From: Prosapia bicincta
Lineage: Eukaryota > Arthropoda > Insecta > Hemiptera > Cercopidae
DNA: 64,000 nt
Reading direction: 5' to 3'
Assembly (NCBI GenBank): GCA_036971475.1
Contig: JBAIZL010000001.1
Location: 144,072,692-144,136,691, forward strand
Shown one piece after another: positions 41,480-53,755 of this stretch. Below the pieces are notes generated by a model. It did not search any database and was not told where the DNA came from. It saw only the letters and a list, made by a program, of their open reading frames with translations. The translations under genes and the position numbers were made by a program. Within the stretch, counting starts at the first letter, position 1, and each line of letters opens with the position of its first letter.

Positions 41480-43195
41480 TTAAGGCTTTGCGTTTTTAAG
41501 AAGGACACGTGCCTACCCAAAAACGTCACGATTCTTAAGGTGATTTCTGATAATATGTCCGCGTCAAATATCCACAAACTAATTTTTCAAACGAATTGGC
41601 ACGATTCTTATGAACGGTCACCTGATCTGATCCTGAATTAGTTAGGCGTCGGTTCACCTTTTGTTCAATCTATTTGCATGTAAGTATTTTATAATATCTT
41701 AGGCTATAACCTATCTTATACACGCTCGTCCTCACTCCTTTCTTTATAAAATTACAAAACATTTATTAATATCATAAAAAAACACCAAAACTAGTTTACA
41801 ATTTTTGTAATACTGACTTATAATTATTACATTTATGTTATATATCAAAATGAATTTGAAATTTTCATATTTAATTATATATTTTTTTAATTATTCGAAC
41901 AGAGAACTCTTATTTTGGAAAACGTACATGATATATATATATATATTTAGTAAAATTTGATTCAAGTGTTCTATACCAAAATTTCTCAGGGCGTTAGTAA
42001 TTTCTTGCCTCTTGAAATTTCACCCTTAAAATAAATATTTAATGGAACCTTTTTTTATTTGTTTTAAATTTAATGTTTTCCATTTTTAAATTGAAACTAG
42101 AAAATTTAGCTTTTTTAAAGTAAATTTGTACTTAAGTGCAGTGACGTTTTTCCTTCACGTAATGGTTCAGTTTTATCCTTGTTCATTAGATCAATATGTC
42201 TCTTCTTCCCTGGCACTATAAACTGTAGCTAATATCCGGAACTCTGGTTTTAAATATTTTTCTTTTAAAACTAGTAAATAGTACCCTTTTTTCATAAAAC
42301 TAAACGGATAAATTTAAACCTCGTTTTAAAATCACTGTTCTAAAGTTTTTTTTAAAAGAAATGAATTTATTATTTATTCCCCTTTCAATACACGGAAAAC
42401 TAATACACGGCAGATTTTAATTTCTTTAATATTTTATTTCTTTGCCACCTTTTTAAAATAACTGAATTTTTGTTTTGCTTGCTTAGACATTTTTTATTGA
42501 TTGATTTGTTTTCATACATTTAACATTATAATATATATACACCACAAATATTGTAGTTGTACATTTACTGTCACAAATTCTGTAATTTAGTTTTACTATG
42601 TATAAATCTTGTATTTTTACGAAATAAATGTAAAATCTTTTAGTTTCAGGCAGGTCAAATGGTATTCTTACTATAATTTGTTCAGATCATCAATAATGCA
42701 TGTAAAATTAGGCTTCTTTCGGTATAAATTTGTATACCTTTACTTTATTTCATACTATAAAAATGTCGGAAATAAAGTATAAATGATGTTAAAGTCTAAA
42801 GGTTATTCTAGTGCAAGAAAAGTGTACAAAGGAGCAGCCTGTTCCACCAGATAAGAGTTGAACCACTTTACTGCTACGGTTCTCCCTTGACTTTAAATTT
42901 AAGAGTTTTAAAATGAAAAATTTTTACATACGACACACGTACATGGATTATATAATACGTATAAAATATATACATGTACTAGGGGCATGTAGGGGCAAAT
43001 GCCCCTATTTATATTGAAACAAATTTCAAACTTATATACGATAAATATATTATTTTATACTAAATTATTTATACTAAATTTATAATAAATTATTATTTTA
43101 TATTAAATTTATTATTATTCAAATTTTAGTTACTATTTCCTTACAAGCTATATCAATACACCTAACCTTTATACTGTTGTAATAATTTTTTTTTA
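41476..43195. other. AT-rich DNA without recognisable gene
   Basis: A short hairpin AGGGGCA...TGCCCCT is at about 42980-43004. No gene was seen. Confidence 0.45.
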
Positions 43196-43199
43196 CAAC

Positions 43200-43830
43200 T
43201 CATAATGTGCGGTTTTTATTGCAATGTATTTCTTGTAGAGGTTTTTGGTAACTTCCCTAGGAGAGTATCTCAAAACTCTGTAAATGTTTTAATTAGAGAA
43301 AACACAATATTTTCCCCACTCCTCCGTGCTGTAAAAATATTTGTCTCTTTACAAATCATAATTATCTGTTTTTCTTTCCAATGTATACACAAAAATTTCT
43401 TTCACACTGTTAAAATATTTCTTTGTTTACAAATCATTGTCGTCTCTTTCATATTCCAATATAACTCTTACGCAGATTTTTGGTAACGTTAGGTTCCTAA
43501 AATTTCTATAAATGATATAAATTGAGAAACAAATTATATCCCCTTACTTGTTCAAGTTTCTAAATATATCATTGTTCTCAAATCAAACTCATTTGATTTT
43601 ATTTACAATGTATACACATAACCTGCTTTCATACTGTTAAAATATGTATATGTTTAAACTTCTTGTTCCGCTGTTTGTTTGCAATGTATTTTTTATGGAT
43701 ATTGTTGGTATCTTCACGTTCCTCAAGACTAAATTGAGAAAAACTTATATTTTCCCCACGTTGTTAAAATATTTATGTTGTTAAAATATATTTTTGTTTA
43801 TAAACTATAATCAGATGTTTTCATTGAATT
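43200..43830. repeat. Old, diverged tandem repeat
   Basis: Phrases recur in the same order two or three times: GCAATGTATTTCTT or close variants, TTTTTGGTAAC, AATTGAGAAAAAC, ATATTTTCCCC and GTTAAAATAT. Spacing between units varies by indels. The open frame at 43205-43486 runs through this repeat and is not considered a gene. Confidence 0.5.
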
Positions 43831-44464
43831 TAATTATTTTGAAATTTTTAATAACGTTTAGTTCTTCGAACGCCTACAAAAAATGTAAATTGAACATTCT
43901 TTATTTTCCCTTGCTCCTTCGTATCGATACCTTTAGTTTCAGCCCTCCTCCACCCACTACTTTCCGCCTACTTTTAAAGCTCCCACGATATTTCTCTAAA
44001 CATTCGTCTAATGAAATATTATATTAGGATTCATTTACATCATATTATTAGACATGTGAATTTTTAATAAATATAATCCATCCACTATAAAACTATCAAA
44101 CTGACTGAATTTAATTTTATATCAATAAAAATGCAACCTATAATTACCCATTTATTTCAGTCGTACGTAAATAGCACATATAAAATATATAGATATATTA
44201 GCCATATATTCAAGCTTGAGACACTATTGATTATATTTGTAGGAAATGTAGATTTTATTGACGAGGGGTGTTGATTGCCTAGTTATTAACAAAATGTTCT
44301 CTGAGCTAGTAATACTTTGCTTAAAAAAATTATATTTACATATAAAACGGGCAGCAAGTAGAAATTCTACCTATTTGCAACTAAATGTAATTCACGTCCA
44401 ATTGTATAATATGAATAACCGTGAAGCCTATAATTGGTGACTTCACTAAAATTAACTCCCTCCA
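43831..44464. other. AT-rich DNA without recognisable gene
   Basis: Nothing recognisable was seen. Confidence 0.45.
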
Positions 44465-44722
<258 letters not shown>

Positions 44723-45009
44723 ACAAACTTTATTCAAATACAAGAAAATTATTAATGCCAATTGAGTGAACAGCTCTGCAGTCGTCAAATAACGGTAAAT
44801 TCAATAAATATGAAGTAAATAGACAAATATATTATTAAAACCAAAGTTAACAAATTATATCTAGATATTTTTTAAAAATAAAATACTTTTATAAACGCCG
44901 AGAAACATGGCTGCCAAGGCAACAGAGTTGCCATTAGTTGAAAAATCTACTACGAAAGTGAGACTTTGGCTTTTGGCTTTTGAAGCAGATACGTGCTTTT
45001 GAAGTGACG

Positions 45010-45772
45010 CGTGGAAGCGGATACCAAACTACCACAATAAGCAGATGTGTATCAACAACGATCAACGGTTAAGTCCAAATATGTTGTAAAAAACAGAATA
45101 TAGTCCTTCAATGTGAAACGGGAGTGTAAATATCCCAAATATTAATATTTTACTGTATATATGCAATTTCCCAAAAACCCTAACATCATTAACTAGACCA
45201 CGAAAATGTCCTACACGCCGGACTTTTCACAAACATCATGCATTTAGAAAACATAGGGACTTCAAGCAAGAAATAAACAATGTCCAAGAATCAGTCTTGG
45301 AAAGATACACACTTCGTCATTTAGTAGAACAAGGTTATATAATAAACCTATTTCTCCTTTTTGTGAACTTTTATTTTAAACATAATAATTTCCAGTAATC
45401 TACGTAAAATTGAATGGCCTAAGGTGTAAAGTAGGCTTTTAGCTTTTTGGAAGTGGAGACCAAACCACTATAATTATCAGATGTGTTTTAACAACGAGCC
45501 ACGTTAAAGTGCAAATATGTTGTAAACAACAGCTTATAGTGCTTCAATGTGAATGGGAGTGTAAAGATATTTGGGCAAGTGTACAAATATCGTGACATCA
45601 TTATATTAATCACGAAAATGCATAAGCGGCGGACATAGAAATTTTCACAGACCACATGCATTTAGAAGACATAGGAACATCAAAAAAAATCGGGCAATGC
45701 CAAAAAACCAACCAATTTAGGAAAGAAGATATTTCACCTTTTAGCAGTACATGATTATATAAACATTTTATT
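45010..45772. repeat. Diverged direct duplication, two units of about 340 bp
   Basis: Unit 1 (about 45010-45352) and unit 2 (about 45434-45772) share, in the same order, ACCAAAC..ACCAC, CAGATGTGT.T.AACAACGA, AAATATGTTGTAAA, CTTCAATGTGAA, GGGAGTGTAAA, CACGAAAATG, CATGCATTTAGAA and ACATAGG. The offset is about 437 bp. No open frame is conserved between them. Confidence 0.7.
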
Positions 45773-46580
45773 TTTCCTTCTACTATATCTTACGTTCTAA
45801 ATATAATAACTTAAAGTCAAAGCTAGTTACAAATATAATAGCTTAAGGGAGATAAACCTCTATTAGTTTACCTAAATTAAATTCTAAATAATATAAATTG
45901 ACTTTGCTTACAACCGCTTGTCTAAAAAAGGATGTACTGTTTAATTTTGTATACGAGATTCAATATGCTTTAATCTTAAACAACTGATAAAAATTCTTTA
46001 CTGATAATATCAGATAATTGGTAAAATGATTGAGTTGAAAGAAGTATGTTTTAAAATGCATAGTCTATTCTTAGTAAATAGGTTCATCTTAAAATGGTTT
46101 CATAAAACCAAGGCTCTGATATATTTGAAAGTTTAACTTCTAAAAACTCAATTATATGTAAATTTAATTATTATAGTGATAATTGGTTATATGTTAGAAT
46201 ATGATAGTAATCTTTAGGCTTTTTGATAATATCATGAAATAATAGGCTATGTATTTGTTAATAATAATTTAGACTTAATAAGGACACCTATTCTACACTA
46301 ATAACTTGAAACATGATAGGTAGGTCAACTGCATTTTCAGTTTATATAAGCTGACTCCTGTAAATGTACAGAAACTACTTAGTACCAAATACAGATCAAA
46401 AATTTTAAAAATATATTCTACAATTTGCTTTGTTTTTCATTTAGGATAAACTAGATTCACTGGGTATCCAATAATAGGTATAAAGTCAAAGGTGTCTCTC
46501 AAAGATTCCACTACCCCGAAAGGAGCTTCAATGGCTTATAATAGACTAATTTGTTTTTGTAACAATGTCAGGGGTTGGTT
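45773..46580. other. AT-rich DNA without recognisable gene
   Basis: Nothing recognisable was seen. Confidence 0.45.
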
Positions 46581-46599
46581 CTCCTCAGAGTTTTATTCC

Positions 46600-46700
46600 T
46601 TCATTTACAGGTTTCGAACCAGGATTCGGAGCCAGGAGCGATAACCTATTAATTTCTGCGGACACGGGGTGGTTATCAAGAAGAGGTGAGTGGAGTAAAA
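46600..46700 (-). repeat. Possible tRNA-derived SINE remnant
   Basis: On the minus strand CCTGGTTCGAAACC (about 46610-46625) matches a tRNA B box, and the sequence around it is more GC-rich than the surroundings. I could not identify a convincing A box at the usual distance upstream, nor a tail, so this is weak. Confidence 0.2.
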
Positions 46701-47138
46701 TAGATGATTTACCCTGAGGTGTAGTAGAAAATGGCAACGAGCGAAATATATGTGAGAAGGTGTTGTAATAGGGGTTACAAATATGATACAAACCTGTTAA
46801 CGTTTCAGCACAATTGAGCTTGAATAGATGTAAAATCTTTAACGAAACACAAACGGAAATAATCATTGGGAGACAGCGTATGTGTTAAGGTCGTGAGCAA
46901 ATGTACTGTAATTAAACAGATGACAATCGAAAAACAGATTTTTTGTAAGTTTAGATAGGAAATACTGTTACTGACGTTTGTTTCGATCTTATCACGAAGA
47001 AATTACTTTAGTAAAAGTGTAGCTAAAACGTGAATTATTATAAACCAGGAAATGAGTTATTGGCAAAATATCGAATCTTTTATACTGTAAAAACTAATTG
47101 TTTATGGCGAAAATTGACATAAAATTGTTTTATTCCAG

Positions 47139-47230
47139 AATATTAAAGCAAAATGGAAGAAGACGAGTTTCTTGACAGTTTCGACTGGCGTTGGGATTGG
47201 AGGTTGGCGTATGGAGGTTGTAGGAAATAG
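47139..47230 (+). CDS. Candidate small host exon/ORF
   Basis: A splice-acceptor-like tract (AAAATTGTTTTATTCCAG, ending at 47138) is followed after 14 bases by an ATG at 47153 in good context (AAAATGG). The 25-codon frame begins MEEDEFLDSFDWRWDWR and has much less AT-rich codon use than the surroundings; it stops at 47228-47230. GGAG/GTTGGC near 47201 could be a weak donor, making this a first coding exon instead. No family is recognised, and the frame is too short for certainty. Confidence 0.2.
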
Positions 47231-47589
47231 TTATATTACACTTTGAAGAAACGCGAAAAGAGTGTGTAAAGCCCGTGCTCTAAAGATATCTAAACAAACT
47301 TTACCGTTAGGGAAATGGGCCTTGGATGAATATCCTTAGACTATTTAAAAGAGTTTAAAACACCATTTTGTGCATTTTTATGTAGGAAACAAATGTATGT
47401 TATATTATGAATAGTAATAAAACTAATATGTGAAGATTGTCTGTAAGCGTTATTTTACTGGATGAAAGATCCTTCGTTGTAAGACCTAACACAAATGTAA
47501 ATGTGTCTGCCCTATTTCAGGGTCATAAACAAGTTGTTTCCAAGACATCGGGCTAAAATGTGTAATGATATGTGTGATTAAATCCGAGT
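47231..47589. other. AT-rich DNA without recognisable gene
   Basis: Nothing recognisable was seen. Confidence 0.4.
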
Positions 47590-47815
47590 CAGGGGCAAGA
47601 TTGCCTTGCGACAGACTTCCCTAACGATGAAGCTCCATCTGTTCACTAATGAAGTTTAAATTACTGTTAACTATATTCATTTTGCCTCCAGATATACACC
47701 TTCATAATTAACATAAATAAATGTAATGTATATACCAGAATTGATTTTTTTCTTTTATTTAAGACCTTATGTATATTTCGATTGCATAGCAATCATTCTC
47801 AGAGGTAATTCATAA
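47590..47815. repeat. Palindrome family C, old half copy with flank
   Basis: 47595-47690 is a diverged copy of 49950-50050 (CAAGATTGCCT, TGTTCACTAATGAAGTTTA). 47745-47810 is one arm of palindrome C. The minus-strand core at 47776-47802 is CTGAGAAT, a GATTGC/GCAATC stem with TAT loop, then GAAA. The stem differs in sequence from the other C copies but remains fully paired. Confidence 0.65.
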
Positions 47816-49925
47816 TAAAAATACATGCGTAAAGATTGCTCTGTTAAACATTGATGAACGTATTAAAATATAAGGTAGCGTGAATAGAATTATTATCACT
47901 TGGCCAAACGGAAAATAGTTACAAATTGTGTATCACATCTTCCTGAATATTACTAATCCCTACATATGACGTCATTAAACGATACTTTTAAATAAAATCA
48001 AAACACAATTATTTGGAAATCGTTAAAAAATGGAGAATGAAACGATATTTATTTTTTGCTTGATGATGTTAAAATAACCCTTGTTTATATAAATATAATA
48101 AAAATCTTTGACGAAAACAAAAAATATCAAAATTATTTTGTGTAATAACTTAGTATTATTATTTACAACATAGTAATAAGTAATTCAATTTTTATGTTTT
48201 ACTACCGTTATTTCTTTTTTCTAATAGTTTTTTTATATCTAAAAGGTTTACTATATTAAGTAAAATCTCATAATTGATTTAAACACTATTTAAACAATCC
48301 ATTATCGGATGCATCCATGATCAGTTTAAACAAGATAGTTATTTTTAAAGAGATGTTTACAAAAAAAATAAAAGTTTTACTGGTAGTTTTTACAAGAGCT
48401 GAACCTAGGACTCATGATATAGTTGACTGTAACATTTTCATTCAACGAGAAGCTATCGCGTAGGGCAATATATTTTAAACGTTTAATGTTACCTTTTTAT
48501 TGCACAGGAATGTCAGTATTATGATAGGATATGATGGTTCTGCCATTAGTATTGCGTGAAATCGTCCATCATACATCACCCAACAGAATATAATATTATA
48601 AGTATAACCTAGATCTCTCGTATTTTCTTTTAGATAAGTTTAAATAATTCCAACCAGGAGCTCCCTGTTTATTTGTAGGGTGATAGTCTTTCAGTTTGCT
48701 CCAATATGCGTTTACCACATTTAATATTTGTTACACCAGACTGGACTTGGTCATCGGTCTCTCACACTATAGACTACATTTTTCATCACTCTTGGAATTT
48801 ATAATATTACTCACATTATATTATTTATTTTTACAGGTTTGGTTTCTTATTTAATAGTTCATCGTTTTTTAACACGCTTTTAGCTTTTAAACCGAACCCG
48901 ATAATTGGCCAAGGCGTTAGCGATTTACTATTATTTAAAACTATTTTTTTAGAATTCTTTAAGACTTTTTACGTTAATATTTGTTCAATCTTCTTTTTTT
49001 CTCGATTATCATATAACTTATCATTATTATACTATTTAATGTATGTTATTCAGGTTTTGTTTAGGTTTAAAAGGTTTTGTTCAGTCACGTTGTAATATAT
49101 ATTTATATATTTTTATGCATTAGTTATTCCAAATAATATTTAAAGAACATTTTACTTCCTGTGGTATAACATGGATTTCCAAATATTTAGAAGTAATATA
49201 GAGCCATTTTCAACACGTTACAATAATTATATATCATAATGAAATATTGCTATCTCAAGATAAAGTTTATTTAAACTAATTTGACGATTTAAATCGCTTC
49301 CTCTTTTAAAACATATTTATAATATTTTTTTTCTGATTATAAACTATTTCATAGGAACGTAATCATAAAATGTTGTATAAATCTGCAAACTAAAAACTGA
49401 TAGATTCCTGTTTCACTATGTGATGTATGTTGGTAGAATGACAGGGTTGAACTGTTTTCCAGGCACAGAGGATGTCACGAGTACCTACAGTTATATCAAG
49501 ATTTGTGGTTACTAAATGTATCGCAGAAGTGGGATTATGGCAAAGCATATGCCCGCAGAGAAAAGTAGTTGTATATCTTGGAGGTATCAACTGATGTGTC
49601 CCGAAACTTTCAGACCTTCTACAGAAATCTCACTTTGTGACTAAATTCGTATCACTTGCTAATTTTGACTACAAAGGATATCTAAATTAATAACAAAGGT
49701 ATTCCGGTCGACAATGAGAACCGCATTCGGAATTTAAATTAGATAGGCCTACTATTAAGCAACAACGAAATATATTCTACACGTAAAATTCCTGAAACTT
49801 GATACAAAAATACCAGAAAAAGCATATCCTAAATGGGATTAAATGTAACATTATCGGATAAAATTGAAATCACAAAATGTTTAATTAAAATATTCACTTC
49901 ATTACATACACATCGGATCCGATTT
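47816..49925. other. AT-rich DNA without recognisable gene
   Basis: No supported gene. The 66-codon minus frame at 49390-49590 has no motif. Confidence 0.45.
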
Positions 49926-49929
49926 GGTG

Positions 49930-50310
49930 ATCAAATTCGTGATTATATCCTCGCTATGGATGAGATTGCCTGGAACAGTTGCTCACTAAGGATTAACTCT
50001 CATCTGCTTTAAATGAAGTTTAGTTTCTAGTTAAATATTCATTCTTTCACTAAGTTCTAAAGCAAGTACTTTTATAATAAATACACAAAAACCTCTTAAC
50101 CCCAAACTTTCTTTAATTTACCCTAATGTATATTTCAGTTACAAAGTAACCATCCTCAGAGGGATAACATACAAAGAGCCTTTGTATGTTATCCCTCTGA
50201 GTATGGTTACTTTGTAACTGAAGTGTACATTAGGGTAAACTAAAGAAAGTTTGTGGTTAAGAGGTTTTTGTGTATTTATTATTAGATTCAACCACAGTAT
50301 ATTCCTAATA
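49930..50310. repeat. Palindromic repeat, family C, copy 1 with flank
   Basis: The palindrome spans 50075-50284, with arms of about 100 bp starting TAATAAATACACAAAAACC. The core is at 50197-50223 (plus, CTGAGTAT, stem, GAAG) and 50133-50159 (minus, CTGAGGAT, stem, GAAA). A shared right flank (TTCAACCACAGTATATTCC) follows, as in the 51.7 kb copy. Confidence 0.9.
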
Positions 50311-50779
50311 AATAGTAAAAGTACTTTTATATTTGAAGAAGATTATTTGGAATTGTAACCCGACTTAAAGTTACGTTTTATTTCAACCTAATAAATCTAA
50401 ATAAATACATAATACAGCCTATACAAGTTATAATCAAGCGGTTTAAATTGCAGTTGTAATTATTAGACATTATTTATTGAGTTCATAAAATAAAAAAAGA
50501 ATACACTTAATGCACCGGAAAAGACAATTTAAAAAAACGAGAACAATATTTATACACTTGAAATATACGAATTAAAATTTCTTTTTAGTAATTACTTCGT
50601 TTTTCACTTCGTAATTCACGACAAAAACTATGTATACATTAAATAAATTATATGATACACAGCCTCAATTTCGTTTCAAAATAAATGAGTCTTATATAAT
50701 TCGTATTTACTACAACATAAGAAGTTTTAAATACCAAAACTAAATTACCTTTCAATATCTAAAACGCAATGAAGAATAA
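50311..50779. other. AT-rich DNA without recognisable gene
   Basis: Nothing recognisable was seen. Confidence 0.4.
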
Positions 50780-51216
50780 ATGGACGAACAAATAATTTTA
50801 AAAGCATACCGAAAACCGAATGTTTCTTTCTCAAACGTAATTCAATCGACCCCACAACTGGAGGGAAATGAAAAGAAAACACCAGGAAATATTGAAAGGT
50901 ATGGGAGTCATTGTATCTGATGATAGAAGAGACAGATTTAGCTTTGTATTGTATATGAAGAGCGGAAAAAGATGAAAGAGTATGTCATGGGTAAGGGGTC
51001 TTACAAACTCTACCCTTCAATCCGATTCACTCATTCTAAATCGACCTAAATAAATTTCTATGTAGATCCTTTTCAAGGACTAAAACAGCGCGCTTGTTGA
51101 AGGAGACTCGAACTGTCATAACAAAGAAATCCTGTTGGCTTGATGAACAGTTTTACCCAAGTCCACCACAGGTATTAAAAAATAAAAAATGTTTTGAGAG
51201 AGGCTATCTTATCCAG
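50780..51216 (+). CDS. Candidate host gene fragment, two exons
   Basis: The ATG at 50780 has a TAA codon immediately before it and good context (AAATGG). It opens a 39-codon frame starting MDEQIILKAYRKPNVSFSN. GAAAG/GTATGG at 50898/50899 is a possible donor. A possible acceptor, CCTTTTCAAG, ends at 51077, after a branch-like CTAAAT. Joining the two keeps the frame (two bases plus one) and continues through TKTARLLKETRTVITKK and WLDEQFYPSPPQ to a strong donor, CAG/GTAAGC, at 51216/51217. Codon use is less AT-biased than in the neighbouring DNA. I recognise no family. The prediction rests on splice signals and phase alone, and the gene would need further exons downstream. Confidence 0.3.
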
Positions 51217-51690
51217 GTAAGCAATATTTATAATAAAGATGTAATAAAATTAAATATTTTCTTAATCAGGAATAAAAAGGAAGAATAAAAAAAAAGTCCA
51301 AGTTTTAGTTTATAACACAAAATTCTTTAATCCTTCGCAAGCTGGCAAGAGTCACCACTCAGTGAGAATAAACGTAGAATAATTTCCTAATAAAATATAA
51401 AAACTCTTTTCAGGTGACATTTAATATTTCACATATTACATATTGTGATATATGTATAGAGTCATTGAATCCGTCTAAATTTTTTACAACACTTTACTAG
51501 GGAGTGTACAAATATTAATGTCAGGGAGCTCTGCCAGATTCATCCCGGATTTATTTTAAATCAGAGTGGTAATTTTGCTAACTATTAGTGAAGCACTGTA
51601 ATAAAGTTATCCAGTTGAAATTACATGTAAATCAAATAATGGTTTACAATGAGTAATTTCTAACTTTTATTATTTAAACAATATTTTTAT
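51217..51690. other. AT-rich DNA, possible intron
   Basis: No gene was seen. It would be intronic if the candidate exon ending at 51216 is real. Confidence 0.35.
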
Positions 51691-51936
51691 TAATAAATAC
51701 ACAAAAACCTCTTAACCACAAACTTTCTTTATTTTACCCTTTTGTACATTTCAGTTACAAAGTAACCATCCTCAGAGGGATAACATACAAAGACTCTATA
51801 TATAGTCTTTGTATGTTATCCCTCTGAGGATGGTTACTTTGTAACTGAAATGTACATAAGGGTAAAATAAAGAAAGTTTGTGGTTAAGAGGTTTTTGTGT
51901 ATTTATTATTAAATTCAACCACAGTATATTCCTAAT
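51691..51936. repeat. Palindromic repeat, family C, near-perfect copy
   Basis: A 221 bp palindrome (51691-51911) with arms of about 105 bp that differ by one base by my reading, around the centre CTCTATATATAG. The core CTGAGGAT, GTTAC/GTAAC stem, TGAAAT is at 51824-51850 (plus) and 51749-51775 (minus). The shared flank TTCAACCACAGTATATTCC follows. Confidence 0.95.
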
Positions 51937-53080
51937 AATATACTTGAAATAATTTTTATTTCAATTATCAGTTTGAGGTATTGCGTGCTTATAATTACAA
52001 AGTATTCAAATAGACACTCGGGATATCAGGTGGGAATACCGGTGTCGATTTGTATGTATTTATTAGCCAAAGGCCAACGGAACTGTATCGTAATCCTATG
52101 TAACAAGGCCTAAGGTTTAATACCTCTGCTACTTTTTATTTATGTAAAAAATACTGTCTAACACAACAAAATATCCTGAGAAGAAATTCAATTGAACATC
52201 ATTAAAAGTACATGCCAAACATCCAGCATCCTTACAAATATCAGTTTAATGAATGCGATTATCTGTAAATCAGTGCTAAAGCTAGACATGCTCTGGCCAG
52301 CATAAAGTGTTTTGGACACCCTTGTATGAATGATGCATGAGTTATGTACTTAGGTTCTTTTTCAGCAGTTAACTAACTTAAACTCCTTCCCTTTTCTCTC
52401 TCTCCTTAGAATTTTTTTTTGATAGTTCAATAACTTAATGTTAATTAGAAGTTAATAGTAGAATCCTACACGAAGGAACAAAATCACCCACGTCTACAAC
52501 CCATTTAGGAACCGAGTGTTTAGGCGTGGGTAATTAATTTGTAAATCATGAATTGTTATTTTATTCAAATTACTTTAACAATCATTTCACAATTAACTCT
52601 TTCTTATCTCTTCAGACATATTCTCCGTTTTTATCAAATTTTTATTCTATTTATAAATAGATCTGTCTAGGAAAAAATACTAGTACTAATAATTCATTAC
52701 TAGAAAAAATCATTATCTAATGTAAAGAGTAGAGCATTATTTTTTTATTATGAAGACCCAAGTTAAAATAATTATGCTTCCAACGAGAGATGATACTATA
52801 TAACACCTACAATAATGTAAAATAGGTAACAAAGAGTTAAGTGCACAATAATGAATATAGTTAATTGATTTCACTTGCGGAACGATAACGAATAAATATA
52901 TTGAGTTTAAGAATAAAAGTTCAATATTTTTGATTCTCAATGAAAGTTCTTGCCTGAGTTTGTTGTCTCTTACATTATCACTGTATCATATTCCACAACA
53001 TATACAACAGAATCACAGTCAGAACAATAAACAATAACACATTCAACCTTCTGGGTTATAAAGATTAATTATTGGTTATA
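51937..53080. other. AT-rich DNA without recognisable gene
   Basis: Nothing recognisable was seen. Confidence 0.45.
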
Positions 53081-53084
53081 AGTA

Positions 53085-53350
53085 GATCTGGGCCCACCAT
53101 AGCACAACTACCCCTAACTCGGCCTGTACGTAACCTAGGACTATAGGGGTAGTTTTGGATGATGCATCAGTTCGTCGCGGCCTTGATCCTAGCCTTGGGG
53201 GTGGTTTCGACCACGTTTAGAGGGGTAGGGGGTAGTTTTTCAAACAAATATAAATTCCAACACATTGATCTAAGCTAGCCAAAATGGATCCAACCTAACC
53301 TACCCCCAGGTGCAGGGGTGTCCTCAGCCTCGTTCTGGACCTTCCAGAGT
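53085..53350. promoter_or_regulatory. GC-rich island, possible promoter
   Basis: This stretch is much richer in G and C than the rest of the window. It contains G- and C-runs (GGGGTAGGGGGTAG, CTACCCCCAGGTGCAGGGG), GTCGCGGCC, and an inverted repeat AACTACCCC...GGGGTAGTT at about 53106-53153. It lies about 200 bp upstream of the small ORF at 53567. It could be a promoter or an unrelated GC-rich repeat. Confidence 0.25.
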
Positions 53351-53566
53351 ACTGCAGAACTACAACATTCAGAACTAGTCCATTTTATATTTTAGTAAAC
53401 ATCATACTTTGGTCTTCATTGCGTGAACTATGAGTTACCAAACAAATTGGTGAAACATTTATGTTGGATTGGGCGTATGTAGGTAGTAACTCCAACATAT
53501 CGCGTTTTTTACTGTGGTCACTAGGCGCTGCCCTAAGTACAAAAGTTCTAAAGGGACAAGCCCAAG

Positions 53567-53755
53567 ATGGACCAACCTCCTTCCCTTTCTCCCAGGTGTA
53601 ATGTCAGTAGTAAAGAACACAATATATTGATTCAGAGTTCCCGTGGAGATATATTTGTAAGGTTATTCTTTAAAGAACCGAAGCCATTTAATCTTTTGCC
53701 AAAGTATTTTTACTGCCCAACGTGTTTAACTTCTTCTTGTGATGGTTTGTTCTAG
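53567..53755 (+). CDS. Candidate small protein, 62 residues
   Basis: ATG-started frame with purines at -3 and +4 (AAGATGG) and an in-frame TAA a few codons upstream, so the start is fixed if it is translated. It begins MDQPPSLSPRCNVSSKEHN and has a Cys cluster near the end (YCPTCLTSSC), then stops with TAG. Codon use is mixed rather than strongly AT-ending. CCCAG/GTGTAA inside the frame could also act as a donor after ten codons. A GC-rich island lies upstream. No family is recognised, and there is no expression evidence. Confidence 0.3.
   Translation: MDQPPSLSPRCNVSSKEHNILIQSSRGDIFVRLFFKEPKPFNLLPKYFYCPTCLTSSCDGLF

Noticed and set aside
46585..46866. 93-codon minus-strand frame
   Set aside because: No motif; it overlaps the B-box-like repeat remnant, which explains the area better.
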